Assembly (NCBI GenBank): GCA_964036045.1
Contig: OZ038381.1
Location: 2,242,928 to 2,306,927, forward strand
Source of the DNA: Eutreptiella sp. 'Long Island Sound 2002'
Taxonomy: Eukaryota; Euglenozoa; Euglenophyceae; Eutreptiales; Eutreptiaceae
Direction: 5' to 3'
Length of the DNA stretch: 64,000 bases
The stretch's first letter is position 1. Every line of letters begins with the position of its first letter. Both the position numbers and the translations under genes were made by a program. This document shows, in pieces, positions 13,801 to 26,600 of this stretch. The notes under the pieces were generated by a model. It searched no databases. It was not told the DNA's origin and worked only from the letters and a program-made list of their open reading frames with translations.

Positions 13801-14850
13801 GGAGCACCGGAACATGTTCCGGAAGCGCCGGAACATGTTCCGGAAGCGCCGGAACATGTTCCGGAAGCGCCGAAACATGTTCCCGAAGGACCGGAACATG
13901 TTCCGGATAGACCGGAAAATGTTCCGGAAGGACCCGAACATGTTCCGGAAGCACCGGAACATGTTCCGGAAGCGCCGGAACATGTTCCGGAAACGCCGGA
14001 AAATGTTCCGGAAGGACCGGAACATGTTCCGGGAGCGCCGGAACATGTTCCGGAAGCGCCGGAACATGTTCCGGAAGCGCCGGAACATGTTCCGGAAGCG
14101 CCGGAACATGTTCCGGAAGCGCCGGAACATGTGCCGGAAGGACCCGAACATGTTCCGGAAGGACCCGAACATGTTCCGGAAGGACCCGAACATGTTCCGG
14201 AAGGACCGGAACATGTTCCGGAAGCGCCGGAACATGTTCCGGCAGCGCCGGAACATGTTCCGGAAGGACCCGAACATGTTCCGGAAGGACCGGAACATGT
14301 TCCGGAAGGACCGGAACATGTTCCGGAAGCGCCGGAACATGTTCCGGAAACGCCGGAAAATGTTCCGGAAGGACCGGAACATGTTCCGGGAGCGCCGGAA
14401 CATGTTCCGGAAGCGCCGGAACATGTTCCGGAAGGACCGGAACATGTTCCGGAAGCGCCGGAACATGTTCCGGAAGCGCCGGAACATGTTCCGGAAGGAC
14501 CCGAACATGTTCCGCAAGGACCCGAACATGTTCCGGAAGGACCGGAACATGTTCCGGGAGCACCGGAACATGTTCCGGAAGCGCCGGAACATGTTCCGGA
14601 AGTACCGGAACATGTTCCGGAAGCACCGGAACATGTTCCGGAAGGACCGGAACATGTTCCGGAAGCGCGGGAACATGTTCCGGAGGGACCGGAACATTTT
14701 CCGGAAGGACCGGAACATGTTCTGGAAGGACCGGAACATGTTCCGGAAGCACCGGAACATGTTCCGGGAGCGCCGGATCATGTTCCGGAAGCGCCGGATC
14801 AGGTTCCGGAAGCGCCGGAACATGTTCCGGAAGCGCCGGAACATGTTCCG
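10900..14850. repeat. Satellite A HOR-2 (1,426 / 1,134 bp), three copies
   Basis: Anchors define three copies. GGCAGCG lies at 11,681, 13,107 and 14,241. A GGAAGG/GGATAG plus ACCGGAAAATG block lies at 11,345, 12,771 and 13,905. The offsets are 1,426 bp (68 units minus 2) and 1,134 bp (exactly 54 units). The end anchor GGAACATTTT is at 12,131 and 14,691, 2,560 bp apart, which is the sum of the two offsets. The middle copy therefore lacks the tail. The missing 2 bp are the GGAATGTTCC unit near 12,341-12,350, at the border of copies 1 and 2. This domain is enriched in GGACCCGAAC and CCGGGAGC variants, which are rare between about 17.7 and 25 kb. Confidence 0.9.
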
Positions 14851-17663
14851 GAAGGACCGGAACATGTTCCGGAAGCGCCGGAACATGTTCCGGAAGCGCC
14901 GGAACATGTTCCGGAAGCACCGGAACATGTTCCGGAAGCGCCGGAACATGTTCCGGAAGCGCCGGAACATGTTCCGGAAGCGCCGGAACATGTTCCGGAA
15001 GCGCCGGAACATGTTCCGGAAGCGCCGGAACATGTTCCGGAAGCGCCGGAACATGTTCTGGAAGCGCCGGAACATGTTCTGGAAGCGCCGGAACATGTTC
15101 CGGAAGCGCCGGAACATGTTCCCGAAGCGCCGGAACATGTTCCGGAAGCGCCGGAACATGTTCCGGAAGCGCCGGAACATGTTCCGGAAGCGCCGGAACA
15201 TGTTCCGGAAGCGCCGGAACATGTTCCGGAAGCACCGGAACATGTTCCGATGCTTCCGGAACATGTTCCGAAAGCACCGGAACATGTTCCGGAAGCACCG
15301 GAACATGTTGCGGAAGGACCAGAACATGTTCCGGAAGCGCCGGAACATGTTCCGGAAGCACCGGCATGTTCCGGAAGCACCGGAACATGTTCCGGAAGGA
15401 CCGGAACATGTTCCGGAAGGACCGGAACATGTTCCGGAAGCACCGGAACATGTTCCGGAAGCACCGGAACATGTTCCGGAAGCACCGGAACATGTTCCGG
15501 AAGGACCGGAACATGTTTCGGAAGCGCCGGAACATGTTCCGGAAGCGCCGGAACATGTTCCGGAAGCACCAGAACATGTTCCGGAAGCGCCGGAACATGT
15601 TCCGGAAGCGCCAGAACATGTTCCGGAAGCTCCGGAACATGTTCCGGAAGGACCGGAACATGTTCCGGAAGGACCGGAACATGTTCCGGAAGCGCCGGAA
15701 CATGTTCCGGAAGGACCGGAACATGTTCCGGAAGCACCGGACCATGTTCCGGAAGCACCGGAACATGTTCCGAAAGCGCTGGAACATGTTCCGGAATCGC
15801 CGGAACATGTTTCAGAAGCACCGGAACATGTTCCGGAAGCACCGGACCATGTTCCGGAAGCACCGGAACATGTTCCGGAAGCACCGGAACATGTTCCGGA
15901 AGCACCGGAACATGTTCCGGAAGCAGAAGAACATGTTCCAGAAGGACCGGAACATGTTCCGGAAGGACCGGAACATGTTCCGGAAGCGCCGGAACATGTT
16001 CCGGAAGCACCGGATCATGTTCCGGAAGCACCGGAACATGTTCCGAAAGCGCCGGAACATGATCCGGAAGCGCCGGAACATGTTCCGGAAGCGCCGGAAC
16101 ATGTTCCGGAAGCGCCGGAACATGTTCCGGAAGCGCCGAATCATGTTCCGGAAGCGCCGGAACATGTTCCGGAAGCGCCAGAACATGTTCTGGAAGCGCC
16201 AGAACATGTTCCGGAAGAACCGGAACATGTTCCGGAAGCGCCGGAACATGTTCTGGAAGCACCGGAACATGTTCCGGGAGGACCGGAACATGTTCCGGAA
16301 GGACCGGAACATGTTCCCGAAGCAGCGGAACATGTTCCGGAAGCGCCGGAACATGTTCCGGAAGGACCGGAACATGTTCCGGAAGCACCGGATCATGTTC
16401 CGGAGGGACCGGAACATGTTCCGGAAGCGCCGGAACATGTTCCGGAAGCACCGGAACATGTGCCGGAAGCACCGGATCATGTTCCGGAAGCGCTGGATCA
16501 TGTTCCGGAAGCGCCGGAACATGTTCCGGAAGGACCGGAACATGTTCCGGAAGCGCCGGAACATGTTCCGGAAGGACCGGAACATGTTCCGGAAGGACCG
16601 GAACATGTTCCGGAAGCGCCGGAACATGTTCCGGAAGCAGCGGAACATGTTCCGGAAGGACCGGAACATGTTCCGGAAGGACCGGAACATGTTCCGGAAG
16701 GACCAGAACATGTTCCGGAAGGACCGGAACATGTTCCGGATGCGCCGGAACATGTTCCGGAAGCACCGGATCATGTGCCGGAAGCACCGGATCATGTTCC
16801 GGAAGCGCCGGATCATGTTCCGGAAGCGCCTGAACATGTTCCAGAAGCGCCGGAACATGTTCCGGAAGCGCCAGAACATGTTCCGGAAGGACCGGAACAT
16901 GTTCCGGAAGGACCGGAACATGTTCCGGCAGCGCCGGAACATGTTCCGGAACGACCGGAACATGTTCCGGAAGGACCGGAACATGTTCCGGAAGGACCGG
17001 AACATGTTCCGGAAGCGCCGGAACATGTTCCGGAAACGCCGGAAAATGTTCCGGAAGGACCGGAACATGTTCCGGGAGCGCCGGAACATGTTCCGGAAGC
17101 GCCGGAACATGTTCCGGAAGCGCCGGAACATGTTCCGGAAGGACCGGAACATGTTCCGGAAGGACCCGAACATGATCCGGAAGGACCGGAACATGTTCCG
17201 GGAGCACCGGAACATGTTCCGGAAGCGCCGGAACATGTTCCGGAAGCGCCGGAACATGTTCCGGAAGTACCGGAACATGTTCCGGAAGCGCCGGAACATG
17301 TTCCCGAAGGACCGGAACATGTTCCGCAAGGACCGGAAAATGTTCCGGAAGGACCGGAACATGTTCCGGGAGCGCCGGAACATGTTCCGGAAGCGCCGGA
17401 ACATGTTCCGGAAGGACCCGAACATGTTCCGCAAGGACCCGAACATGTTCCGGAAGGACCGGAACATGTTCCGGGAGCACCGGAACATGTTCCGGAAGCG
17501 CCGGAACATGTTCCGGAAGGACCGGAACATGTTCCGGAAGCACCGGAACATGTTCCGGAAGGACCGGAACATGTTCCGGAAGCGCCGGAACATGTTCCGG
17601 AGGGACCGGAACATGTTCCGGAAGGACCGGAACATGTTCCGGAAGGACCGGAACATGTTCCGG
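14851..17663. repeat. Satellite A mixed domain, no double spacers
   Basis: This is a continuous 21-bp array. It starts with a run of nearly uniform AAGCG-spaced units (about 14,800-15,220), which suggests recent local amplification. An inverted-spacer unit follows at 15,249-15,257 and a 2-bp shortened unit (GGCATG) near 15,363. CTGG/CCAG decayed pairs lie at about 16,170-16,210. A GGCAGCG anchor at 16,927 and CCGGGAGC units show partial HOR-2 sequence again at about 16.9-17.5 kb. No non-repeat sequence is present. Confidence 0.8.
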
Positions 17664-20600
17664 AAGGGAAGGACCGGAACATGTTCCGGAAGCACCGGAA
17701 CATGTTCCGGGAGCGCCGGATCATGTTCCGGAAGCGCCGGATCAGGTTCCGGAAGCGCCGGAACATGTTCCGGAAGCGCCGGAACATGTTCCGGAAGCGC
17801 CGGAATGTTCCGGAAGGAGCGGAACATGTTCCGGAAGGACCGGAACATGTTCCGGAAGCGCCGCAACATGTTCCGGAAGGACCGGAACATGTTCCGGAAG
17901 CACCGGAACATGTTTCGGAAGCGCCGGAACATGTTCCGGAAGCGCCGGAACATGTTCCAGAAGCGCCGGAACATGTTCCGGAAGCACCGGAACATGTGCC
18001 GGAAGCACCGGAACATGTTCCGGAAGCGCCGGAACATGTTCTGGAAGCGCCGGAACATGTTCCGGAAGCGCCGGAACATGTTCCCGAAGCGCCGGAACAT
18101 GTTCCCGAAGCGCCGGAACATGTTCCGGAAGCGCCGGAACATGTTCCGGAAGCGCCGGAACATGTTCCGGAAGCACCGGAACATGTTCCGATGCTTCCGG
18201 AACATGTTCCGAAAGCACCGGAACATGTTCCGGAAGGACCGGAACATGTTCCGGAAGGACCGGAACATGTTCCGGAAGCGCCGGAACATGTTCCGGAAGC
18301 TCCGGAACATGTTCCGGAAGCTCCGGAACATGTTCCGGAAGCGCCGGAACATGTTCCGGAAGCGCCGGAACATGTTCCGGAAGCGCCGGAACATGTTCCG
18401 GAAGCGCCGGAACATGTTCCGGAAGCACCGGAACATGTTCCCGAAGCGCCGGAACATGTTCCGGAAGCACCGGAACATGTTCCGGAAGCACCGGAACATG
18501 TTCCGGAAAGACCGGAACATGTTTCGGAAGCGCCGGAACATGTTCCGAAAGCACCGGAACATGTTCCGGAAGCACCGGAACATGTTCCGGAAGCACCGGA
18601 ACATGTTCCGGAAGGACCGGAACATGTTTCGGAAGCGCCGGAACATGTTCCGGAAGCGCCGGAACATGTTCCGGAAGCAGCGGAACATGTTCCGGAAGCT
18701 CCGGAACATGTTCCGGAAGCGCCAGAACATGTTCCGGAAGCACCGGAACATGTTCCGAAAGCGCCTGAACATGTTCCGGAAGCGCCGGAACATGTTCCGG
18801 AAGCGCCGGAACATGTTCCGGAAGCACCGGAACATGTTCCGGAAGGACCGGAACATGTTCCGGAAGCACCGGAACATGTTCCGGAAGCGCCGGGACATGT
18901 TCCGGAAGGACCGGAACATGTTCCGGAAGCGCCGGAACATCTTCCGGAAGCGCCGGAACATGTGCCGGAAGGACCGGAACATGTGCCGGAGTCACCGGAA
19001 CATGTTCCGAAAGCGCCGGAACATGTTCCGGAGGCACCGGAACATGTTCCGGAAGCGCCGGAACATGTTCCGGAAGGACCGGAACATGTTCCGGAAGGAC
19101 CGGAACATGTTCCGGAAGGACCGGAACATGTTCCGGAAGGACCGGAACATGTTCCGGAAGCGCCGGAACATGTTCCGGAGGGACCGGAACATGTTCCGGA
19201 AGGGAAGGACCGGAACATGTTCCGGAAGCACCGGAACATGTTCCGGAAGCGCCGGATCATGTTCCGGAAGCGCCGGATCAGGTTCCGGAAGCGCCGGAAC
19301 ATGTTCCGGAAGCGCCGGAACATGTTCCGGAAGGACCGGAACATGTTCCGGAAGCGCCGGAACATGTTCCGGAAGCGCCGGAACATGTTCCGGAAGGACC
19401 GGCACATGTTCCGGAAGGACCGGAACATGTTCCGGAAGCACCGGAACATGTTCCGGAAGGACCGGAACATGTTCCGGAAGCGCCGGAACATGTTCCGGAG
19501 GGACCGGAACATGTTCCGGAAGGGAAGGACCGGAACATGTTCCGGAAGCACCGGAACATGTTCCGGAAGCGCCGGATCATGTTCCGGAAGCGCCGGATCA
19601 GGTTCCGGAAGCGCCGGAACATGTTCCGGAAGCGCCGGAACATGTTCCGGAAGCGCCGGAACATGTTCCGGAAGCACCGGAACATGTTCCGGAAGCTCCG
19701 GAACATGTTCCGGAAGCGCCAGAACATGTTCCGGAAGGACCGGAACATGTTCCGAAAGCGCCTGAACATGTTCCGGAAGCGCCGGAACATGTTCCGGAAG
19801 CGCCGGAACATGTTCCGGAAGCACCGGAACATGTTCCGGAAGGACCGGAACATGTTCCGGAAGCACCGGAACATGTTCCGGAAGCGCCGGGACATGTTCC
19901 GGAAGGACCGGAACATGTTCCGGAAGCGCCGGAACATCTTCCGGAAGCGCCGGAACATGTGCCGGAAGGACCGGAACATGTGCCGGAGTCACCGGAACAT
20001 GTTCCGAAAGCGCCGGAACATGTTCCGGAGGCACCGGAACATGTTCCGGAAGCGCCGGAACATGTTCCGGAAGGACCGGAACATGTTCCGGAAGGACCGG
20101 AACATGTTCCGGAAGGACCGGAACATGTTCCGGAAGGACCGGAACATGTTCCGGAAGCGCCGGAACATGTTCCGGAGGGACCGGAACATGTTCCGGAAGG
20201 GAAGGACCGGAACATGTTCCGGAAGCACCGGAACATGTTCCGGAAGCGCCGGATCATGTTCCGGAAGCGCCGGATCAGGTTCCGGAAGCGCCGGAACATG
20301 TTCCGGAAGCGCCGGAACATGTTCCGGAAGGACCGGAACATGTTCCGGAAGCGCCGGAACATGTTCCGGAAGCGCCGGAACATGTTCCGGAAGGACCGGC
20401 ACATGTTCCGGAAGGACCGGAACATGTTCCGGAAGCACCGGAACATGTTCCGGAAGGACCGGAACATGTTCCGGAAGCGCCGGAACATGTTCCGGAGGGA
20501 CCGGAACATGTTCCGGAAGGGAAGGACCGGAACATGTTCCGGAAGCACCGGAACATGTTCCGGAAGCGCCGGATCATGTTCCAGAAGCGCCGGATCAGGT

Positions 20601-21166
20601 TCCGGAAGCGCCGGAACATGTTCCGGAAGCGCCGGAACATGTTCCGGAAGGACCGGAACATGTTCCGGAAGCGCCGGAACATGTTCCGGAAGCGCCGGAA
20701 CATGTTCCGGAAGGACCGGCACATGTTCCGGAAGGACCGGAACATGTTCCGGAAGCACCGGAACATGTTCCGGAAGGACCGGAACATGTTCCGGAAGCGC
20801 CAGAACATGTTCCGGAGGGACCGGAACATGTTCCGGAAGGGAAGGACCGGAACATGTTCCGGAAGCACCGGAACATGTTCCGGAAGCGCCGGATCATGTT
20901 CCGGAAGCGCCGGATCAGGTTCCGGAAGCGCCGGAACATGTTCCGGAAGCGCCGGAACATGTTCCGGAAGGACCGGAACATGTTCCGGAAGCGCCGGAAC
21001 ATGTTCCGGAAGCGCCGGAACATGTTCCGGAATCCCCGGAACATGTTCCGGAAGGACCGGAACATGTTCCGGAAGCACCGGAACATGTTCCGGAAGGACC
21101 GGAACATGTTCCGGAAGCGCCGGAACATGTTCCGGAAGGACTGGAACATGTTCCGGAAGGGAAGGA
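17664..21166. repeat. Satellite A HOR-3: nested 320-bp and 997-bp repeats
   Basis: Double-spacer markers (AAGGGAAGGA) start at 17,664, 19,200, 19,520, 20,197, 20,517, 20,837 and 21,157. Four intervals are exactly 320 bp (15 x 21 + 5). The pattern from 19,200 recurs at 20,197 and that from 19,520 at 20,517, both 997 bp (47 x 21 + 10). A private GGCACATG variant at 19,401 recurs at 20,398 (+997) and 20,718 (+320). The equal offsets and shared private variants indicate very recent duplication of a 997-bp segment plus tandem expansion of a 320-bp sub-segment. Each 320-bp copy opens with GGATCATG and then GGATCAGG variants. The last begins GGAATCCCCGG instead of GGCACATG near 21,030. Confidence 0.93.
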
Positions 21167-23603
21167 CCGGAACATGTTCCGAAAGCACCGGAACAAGTTC
21201 CGGAAGCGCCGGATCATGTTCCGGAAGCGCCGGAACATGTTCCGGAAGCGCCGGAATATGTTCCGGAACCACCGGAACATGTTCCGGAAGGGCCGGAACA
21301 TGTTCCGGAAGCACCGGAACATGTTCCGGAAGCGCCGGAACATGTTCCGAAAGCACCGGAACATGTTCCGGAAGGACCGGAACATGTTCCGGAGGCACCG
21401 GAACATGTTCCGGAAGCGCCGGAACATGTTCCGGAATCGCCGGAACATGTTCCGGAAGCACCGGAACATGTTCCGGAAGCACCGGATCATGTTCCGGAAG
21501 CACCGGAACATGTTCCGAAAGCGCCGGAACATGTTCCGGAAGCGCCGGAACATGTTCCGGAAGCACCGGAAAATGTTCCGGAAGCGCCGGAACATGTTCC
21601 GGAAGCACCGGAACATGTTCCGGAAGCACCGGAACATGTTCCGGAAGGACCGGAACATGTTCCGGAAGCGCCGGAACATGTTCTGGAAGCACCGGAACAT
21701 GTTCCGGAAGCGCCGGAACATGTTCCGGAAGCGCCAGAACATGTTCTGGAAGCGCCAGAACATGTTCCGGAAGGACCGGAACATGTTCCGGAAGCACCGG
21801 AACATGTTCCGGAAGCACCGGAACATGTTCCGGAGGGACCGGAACATGTTCCGGAAGGACCGGACCATGTTCCGGAAGGACCGAAACATGTTCCGGAAGC
21901 ACCGGATCATGTTCCGGAGGGACCGGAACATGTTCCGGAAGCGCCGGAACACGTTCCGGAAGCACCGGAACATGTTCCGGAAGCACCGGAACATGTTCCG
22001 GAAGCACCGGATCATGTTCCGGAAGCGCCGGAACATGTTCCGGAAGGACCGGAACATGTTCCGGAAGGACCGGAACATGTTCCGGAAGGACCGGAACATG
22101 TTCCGGAAGGACCGGAACATGTTCCGGAAGCGCCGGAACATGTTCCGGAAGCGCCGGAACATGTTCCGGAAGCACCGGAACATGTTCCGGAAGCGCCGGA
22201 ACATGTTCCGGAAGCGCCGGAACATGTTCCGGAAGGACCGGAACATGTTCCGGAAGGACCGGAACATGTTCCGGAAGGACCGGAACATGTTCCGGAAGCG
22301 CCGGAACATGTTCCGGAAGCGCCGGAAGATGTTCCGGAAGCCGCCGGAACATGTTCCGGCGCTTCCGGAACATGTTCAGGAAGCGCCGGAACATGTTCCG
22401 GAGGCAACGGAACATGTTCCGGAAGCGCCGGAACATGTTCCGGAAGCACCGGAACATGTTCCGGAAGCACCGGAACATGTTCCGGAAGGACCGGAACATG
22501 TTCCGGAAGCACCGGAACATGTTCCGGAGGGACCGGAACATGTTCCGGAAGGACCGGAACATGTTCCGGAAGGACCGGAACATGTTCCGGAAGCGCCGGA
22601 ACATGTTCCGGAAGGACCGGAACATGTTCCAGAAGGACCGGAACATGTTCCGGAAGGACCGGAACATGTTCCGGAAGGACCGGAACATGTTCCGGAAGCG
22701 CCGGAACATGTTCCGGAAGCACCGGAACATGTTCCGGAAGGACCGGAACATGTTCCGGAAGCGCCGGAACATGTTCCGGAAGCACCGGAACATGTTCCGG
22801 AAGCACCTGAACATGTTCCGGAAGCGCCGGAACATGTTCCGGAAGGACCGGAACATGTTCCGGAAGGGAAGGACCGGAACATGTTCCGGAAGCACCGGAA
22901 CATGTTCCGGAAGCGCCGGATCATGTTCCGCAAGCGCCGGAACATGTTCCGGAAGCGCCGGAATATGTTCCGGAAGCACCGGAACATGTTCCGGAAGCGC
23001 CGGAACATGTTTCGGAAGGACCGGAACATGATCCGGAAGCGCCGGAACATGTTCCGGAGGCACCGGAACATGTTCCGGAAGGGCCGGAACATGTTCCGGA
23101 AGAACCGGAACATGTTCCGGAAGCACCGGAACATGTTCCGGAAGCGCCGGAACATGTTCCGAAAGCACCGGAACATGTTCCGGAAGGACCGGAACATGTT
23201 CCGGAAGGACCGGAACATGTTCCGGAACGACCGGAACATGTTCCCGAAGCGCCGGAACATGTTCCGGAAGCACCGGAACATGTTCCGGAAGCGCCGGAAC
23301 ATGTTCCGGAAGCGCCGGAACATGTTCCGGAATCCCCGGAACATGTTCCGGAAGCACCAGAACATGTTCCGGAAGCACCGAAACATGTTCCGGAAGGACC
23401 GGAACATGTTCCGGAAGCGCCGGAACATGTTCCGGAAGGACCAGAACATGTTCCGGAAGGACCGGAACATGTTCCGGAAGCACCGGAACATGTTCCGGAA
23501 GGAGCGGAACATGTTCCGGAAGGACCGGAACATGTTCCGGAAGCGCCGGAACATGTTCCGGAGGGACCGGAACATGTTCCGGAAGCGCCGGAACATGTTC
23601 CGG
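21167..23603. repeat. Satellite A domain between HOR-3 and HOR-4
   Basis: This is a 21-bp array with one double spacer at 22,864. A short irregular patch lies near 22,325-22,380: GGAAGATG, a CCGCCGG spacer, an inverted spacer CGCTT (22,360-22,364) and a TTCAGG variant. The first part reads like HOR-1 material (the GGAACAAGTTCC variant near 21,190 after the marker at 21,157). The second part is dominated by AAGGA spacers. No gene or non-repeat sequence is seen. Confidence 0.8.
22360..22364 (-). repeat. Inverted spacer CGCTT
   Basis: CCGG-CGCTT-CCGG is the exact reverse complement of the standard CCGG-AAGCG-CCGG. It lies in an irregular patch with an enlarged CCGCCGG spacer just upstream and a TTCAGG variant just downstream. 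This looks like an isolated inversion between neighbouring palindromes. I saw no second copy. Confidence 0.8.
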
Positions 23604-26600
23604 AAGGGAAGGACCGGAACATGTTCCGGAAGCACCGGAACATGTTCCGGAAGCGCCGGATCATGTTCCGGAAGCACCGGAACATGTTCCGGAAGGAGCG
23701 GAACATGTTCTGGAAGGACCGGAACATGTTCCGGAAGCGCCGGAACATGTTCCGGAGGGACCGGAACATGTCCCGGAAGCGCCGGAACATGTTCCGGAAG
23801 GGAAGGACCGGAACATGTTCCGGAAGCACCGGAACATGTTCCGGAAGCGCCGGAACATGTTCCGGAAGCGCCGGAACATGTTCCGAAAGCACCGGAACAT
23901 GTTCCGGAAGCACCGGAACATGTTCCGGAAGGACGGGAACATGTTCCGGAGGCACCTGAACATGTTCCGGAAGCGCCGGAACATGTTCCGGAGTCGCCGG
24001 AACATGTTCCGGAAGCACCGGAACATGTTCCGGAAGCACCGGAACATGTTCCGGAAGCGCCGGAACATGTTCCGGAAGCACCGGAACATGTTCCGGAAGC
24101 GCCGGAACATGTTCCGGAAGGACCGGAACATGTTCCGGAAGGACCGGAACATGTTCCGGAAGCGCCGGAACATGTTCCGGAAGCGCTGGATCATGATCCG
24201 GAAGCGCCGGAACATGTTCCGGAAGCGCCAGAACATGTTCTGGAAGCGCCAGAACATGTTCCGGAAGCACCGGAACATGTTCCGGAGGGACCGGAACATG
24301 TTCCGGAAGGACCGGAACATGTTCCGCAAGGACCGGAACATGTTCCGGAAGCGCCGGAACATGTTCCGGAAGGACCGGAACATGTTCCGGAAGCACCGGA
24401 TCATGTTCCGGAAGCACCGGATCATGTTCCGGAGGGACCGGAACATGTTCCGGAAGCGCCGGAACATGTTCCGGAAGGGAAGGACCGGAACATGTTCCGG
24501 AAGCACCGGAACATGTTCCGGAAGCGCCGGATCATGTTCCGGAAGCGCCGGATCATGTTCCGGAAGCGCCGGAACATGTTCCGAAAGCACCGGAACATGT
24601 TCCGGAAGCACCGGAACATGTTCCGGAAGGACGGGAACATGTTCCGGAGGCACCGGAACATGTTCCGGAAGCGCCGGAACATGTTCCGGAGTCGCCGGAA
24701 CATGTTCCGGAAGCACCGGAACATGTTCCGGAAGCACCGGAACATGTTCCGGAAGCGCCGGAACATGTTCCGGAAGCACCGGAACATGTTCCGGAAGCGC
24801 CGGAACATGTTCCGGAAGGACCGGAACATGTTCCGGAAGGACCGGAACATGTTCCGGAAGCGCCGGAACATGTTCCGGAGTCGCCGGAACATGTTCCGGA
24901 AGCACCGGAACATGTTCCGGAAGCACCGGAACATGTTCCGGAAGCGCCGGAACATGTTCCGGAAGCACCGGAACATGTTCCGGAAGCGCCGGAACATGTT
25001 CCGGAAGGACCGGAACATGTTCCGGAAGGACCGGAACATGTTCCGGAAGCGCCGGAACATGTTCCGGAAGCGCTGGATCATGATCCGGAAGCGCCGGAAC
25101 ATGTTCCGGAAGCGCCAGAACATGTTCTGGAAGCGCCAGAACATGTTCCGGAAGCACCGGAACATGTTCCGGAAGCACCGGAACATGTTCCGGAAGCACC
25201 GGAACATGTTCCGGAGGGACCGGAACATGTCCCGGAAGGACCGGAACATGTTCCGCAAGGACCGGAACATGTTCCGGAAGCGCCGGAACATGTTCCGGAA
25301 GGACCGGAACATGTTCCGGAAGCACCGGATCATGTTCCGGAAGCACCGGATCATGTTCCGGAGGGACCGGAACATGTTCCGGAAGCGCCGGAACATGTTC
25401 CGGAAGCGCCGGAACATGTTCCGGAAGGACCGGAACATGTTCCGGAAGCACCGGATCATGTTCCGGAAGCACCGGATCATGTTCCGGAAGCGCCGGAACA
25501 TGTTCCGGAAGCGCCGGAACATGTTCCGGAAGGACCCAAACATGTTCCGGAAGGACCGGAACATGTTCCGGGAGCACCGGAACATGTTCCGGAAGCGCCG
25601 GAAAATGTTCCCGAAGGACCGGAACATGTTCCGGAAGCACCGGAACATGTTCCGGAAGCACCGGAACATGTTCCGGAAGGACCGGAACATGTTCCGGAAG
25701 CGCCGGAACATGTTCCCGAAGGACCGGAACATGTTCCGGAAGCACCGGAACATGTTCCGGAAGCACCGGAACATGTTCCGGAAGGACCGGAACATGTTCC
25801 GGAAGCGCCGGAACATGTTCCGGAAGGACCAGAACATGTTCCGGAAGGACCGGAACATGTTCCGGAAGCACCGGAACATGTTCCGGAAGGAGCGGAACAT
25901 GTTCCGGAAGGACCGGAACATGTTCCGGAAGCGCCGGAACATGTTCCGGAGGGACCGGAACATGTTCCGGAAGCGCCGGAACATGTTCCGGAAGGGAAGG
26001 ACCGGAACATGTTCCGGAAGCACCGGAACATGTTCCGGAAGCGCCGGATCATGTTCCGGAAGCACCGGAACATGTTCCGGAAGGAGCGGAACATGTTCCG
26101 GAAGGACCGGAACATGTTCCGGAAGCGCCGGAACATGTTCCGGAGGGACCGGAACATGTTCCGGAAGCGCCGGAACATGTTCCGGAAGGGAAGGACCGGA
26201 ACATGTTCCGGAAGCACCGGAACATGTTTCGGAAGCGCCGGATCATGTTCCGGAAGCGCCGGAACATGTTCCGGAAGCGCCGGAACATGTTCCGAAAGCA
26301 CCGGAACATGTTCCGGAAGCACCGGAACATGTTCCGGAAGGACGGGAACATGTTCCGGAGGCACCGGAACATGTTCCGGAAGCGCCGGAACATGTTCCGG
26401 AGTCGCCGGAACATGTTCCGGAAGCACCGGAACATGTTCCGGAAGCACCGGAACATGTTCCGGAAGCGCCGGAACATGTTCCGGAAGCACCGGAACATGT
26501 TCCGGAAGCGCCGGAACATGTTCCGGAAGGACCGGAACATGTTCCGGAAGGACCGGAACATGTTCCGGAAGCGCCGGAACATGTTCCGGAAGCGCTGGAT

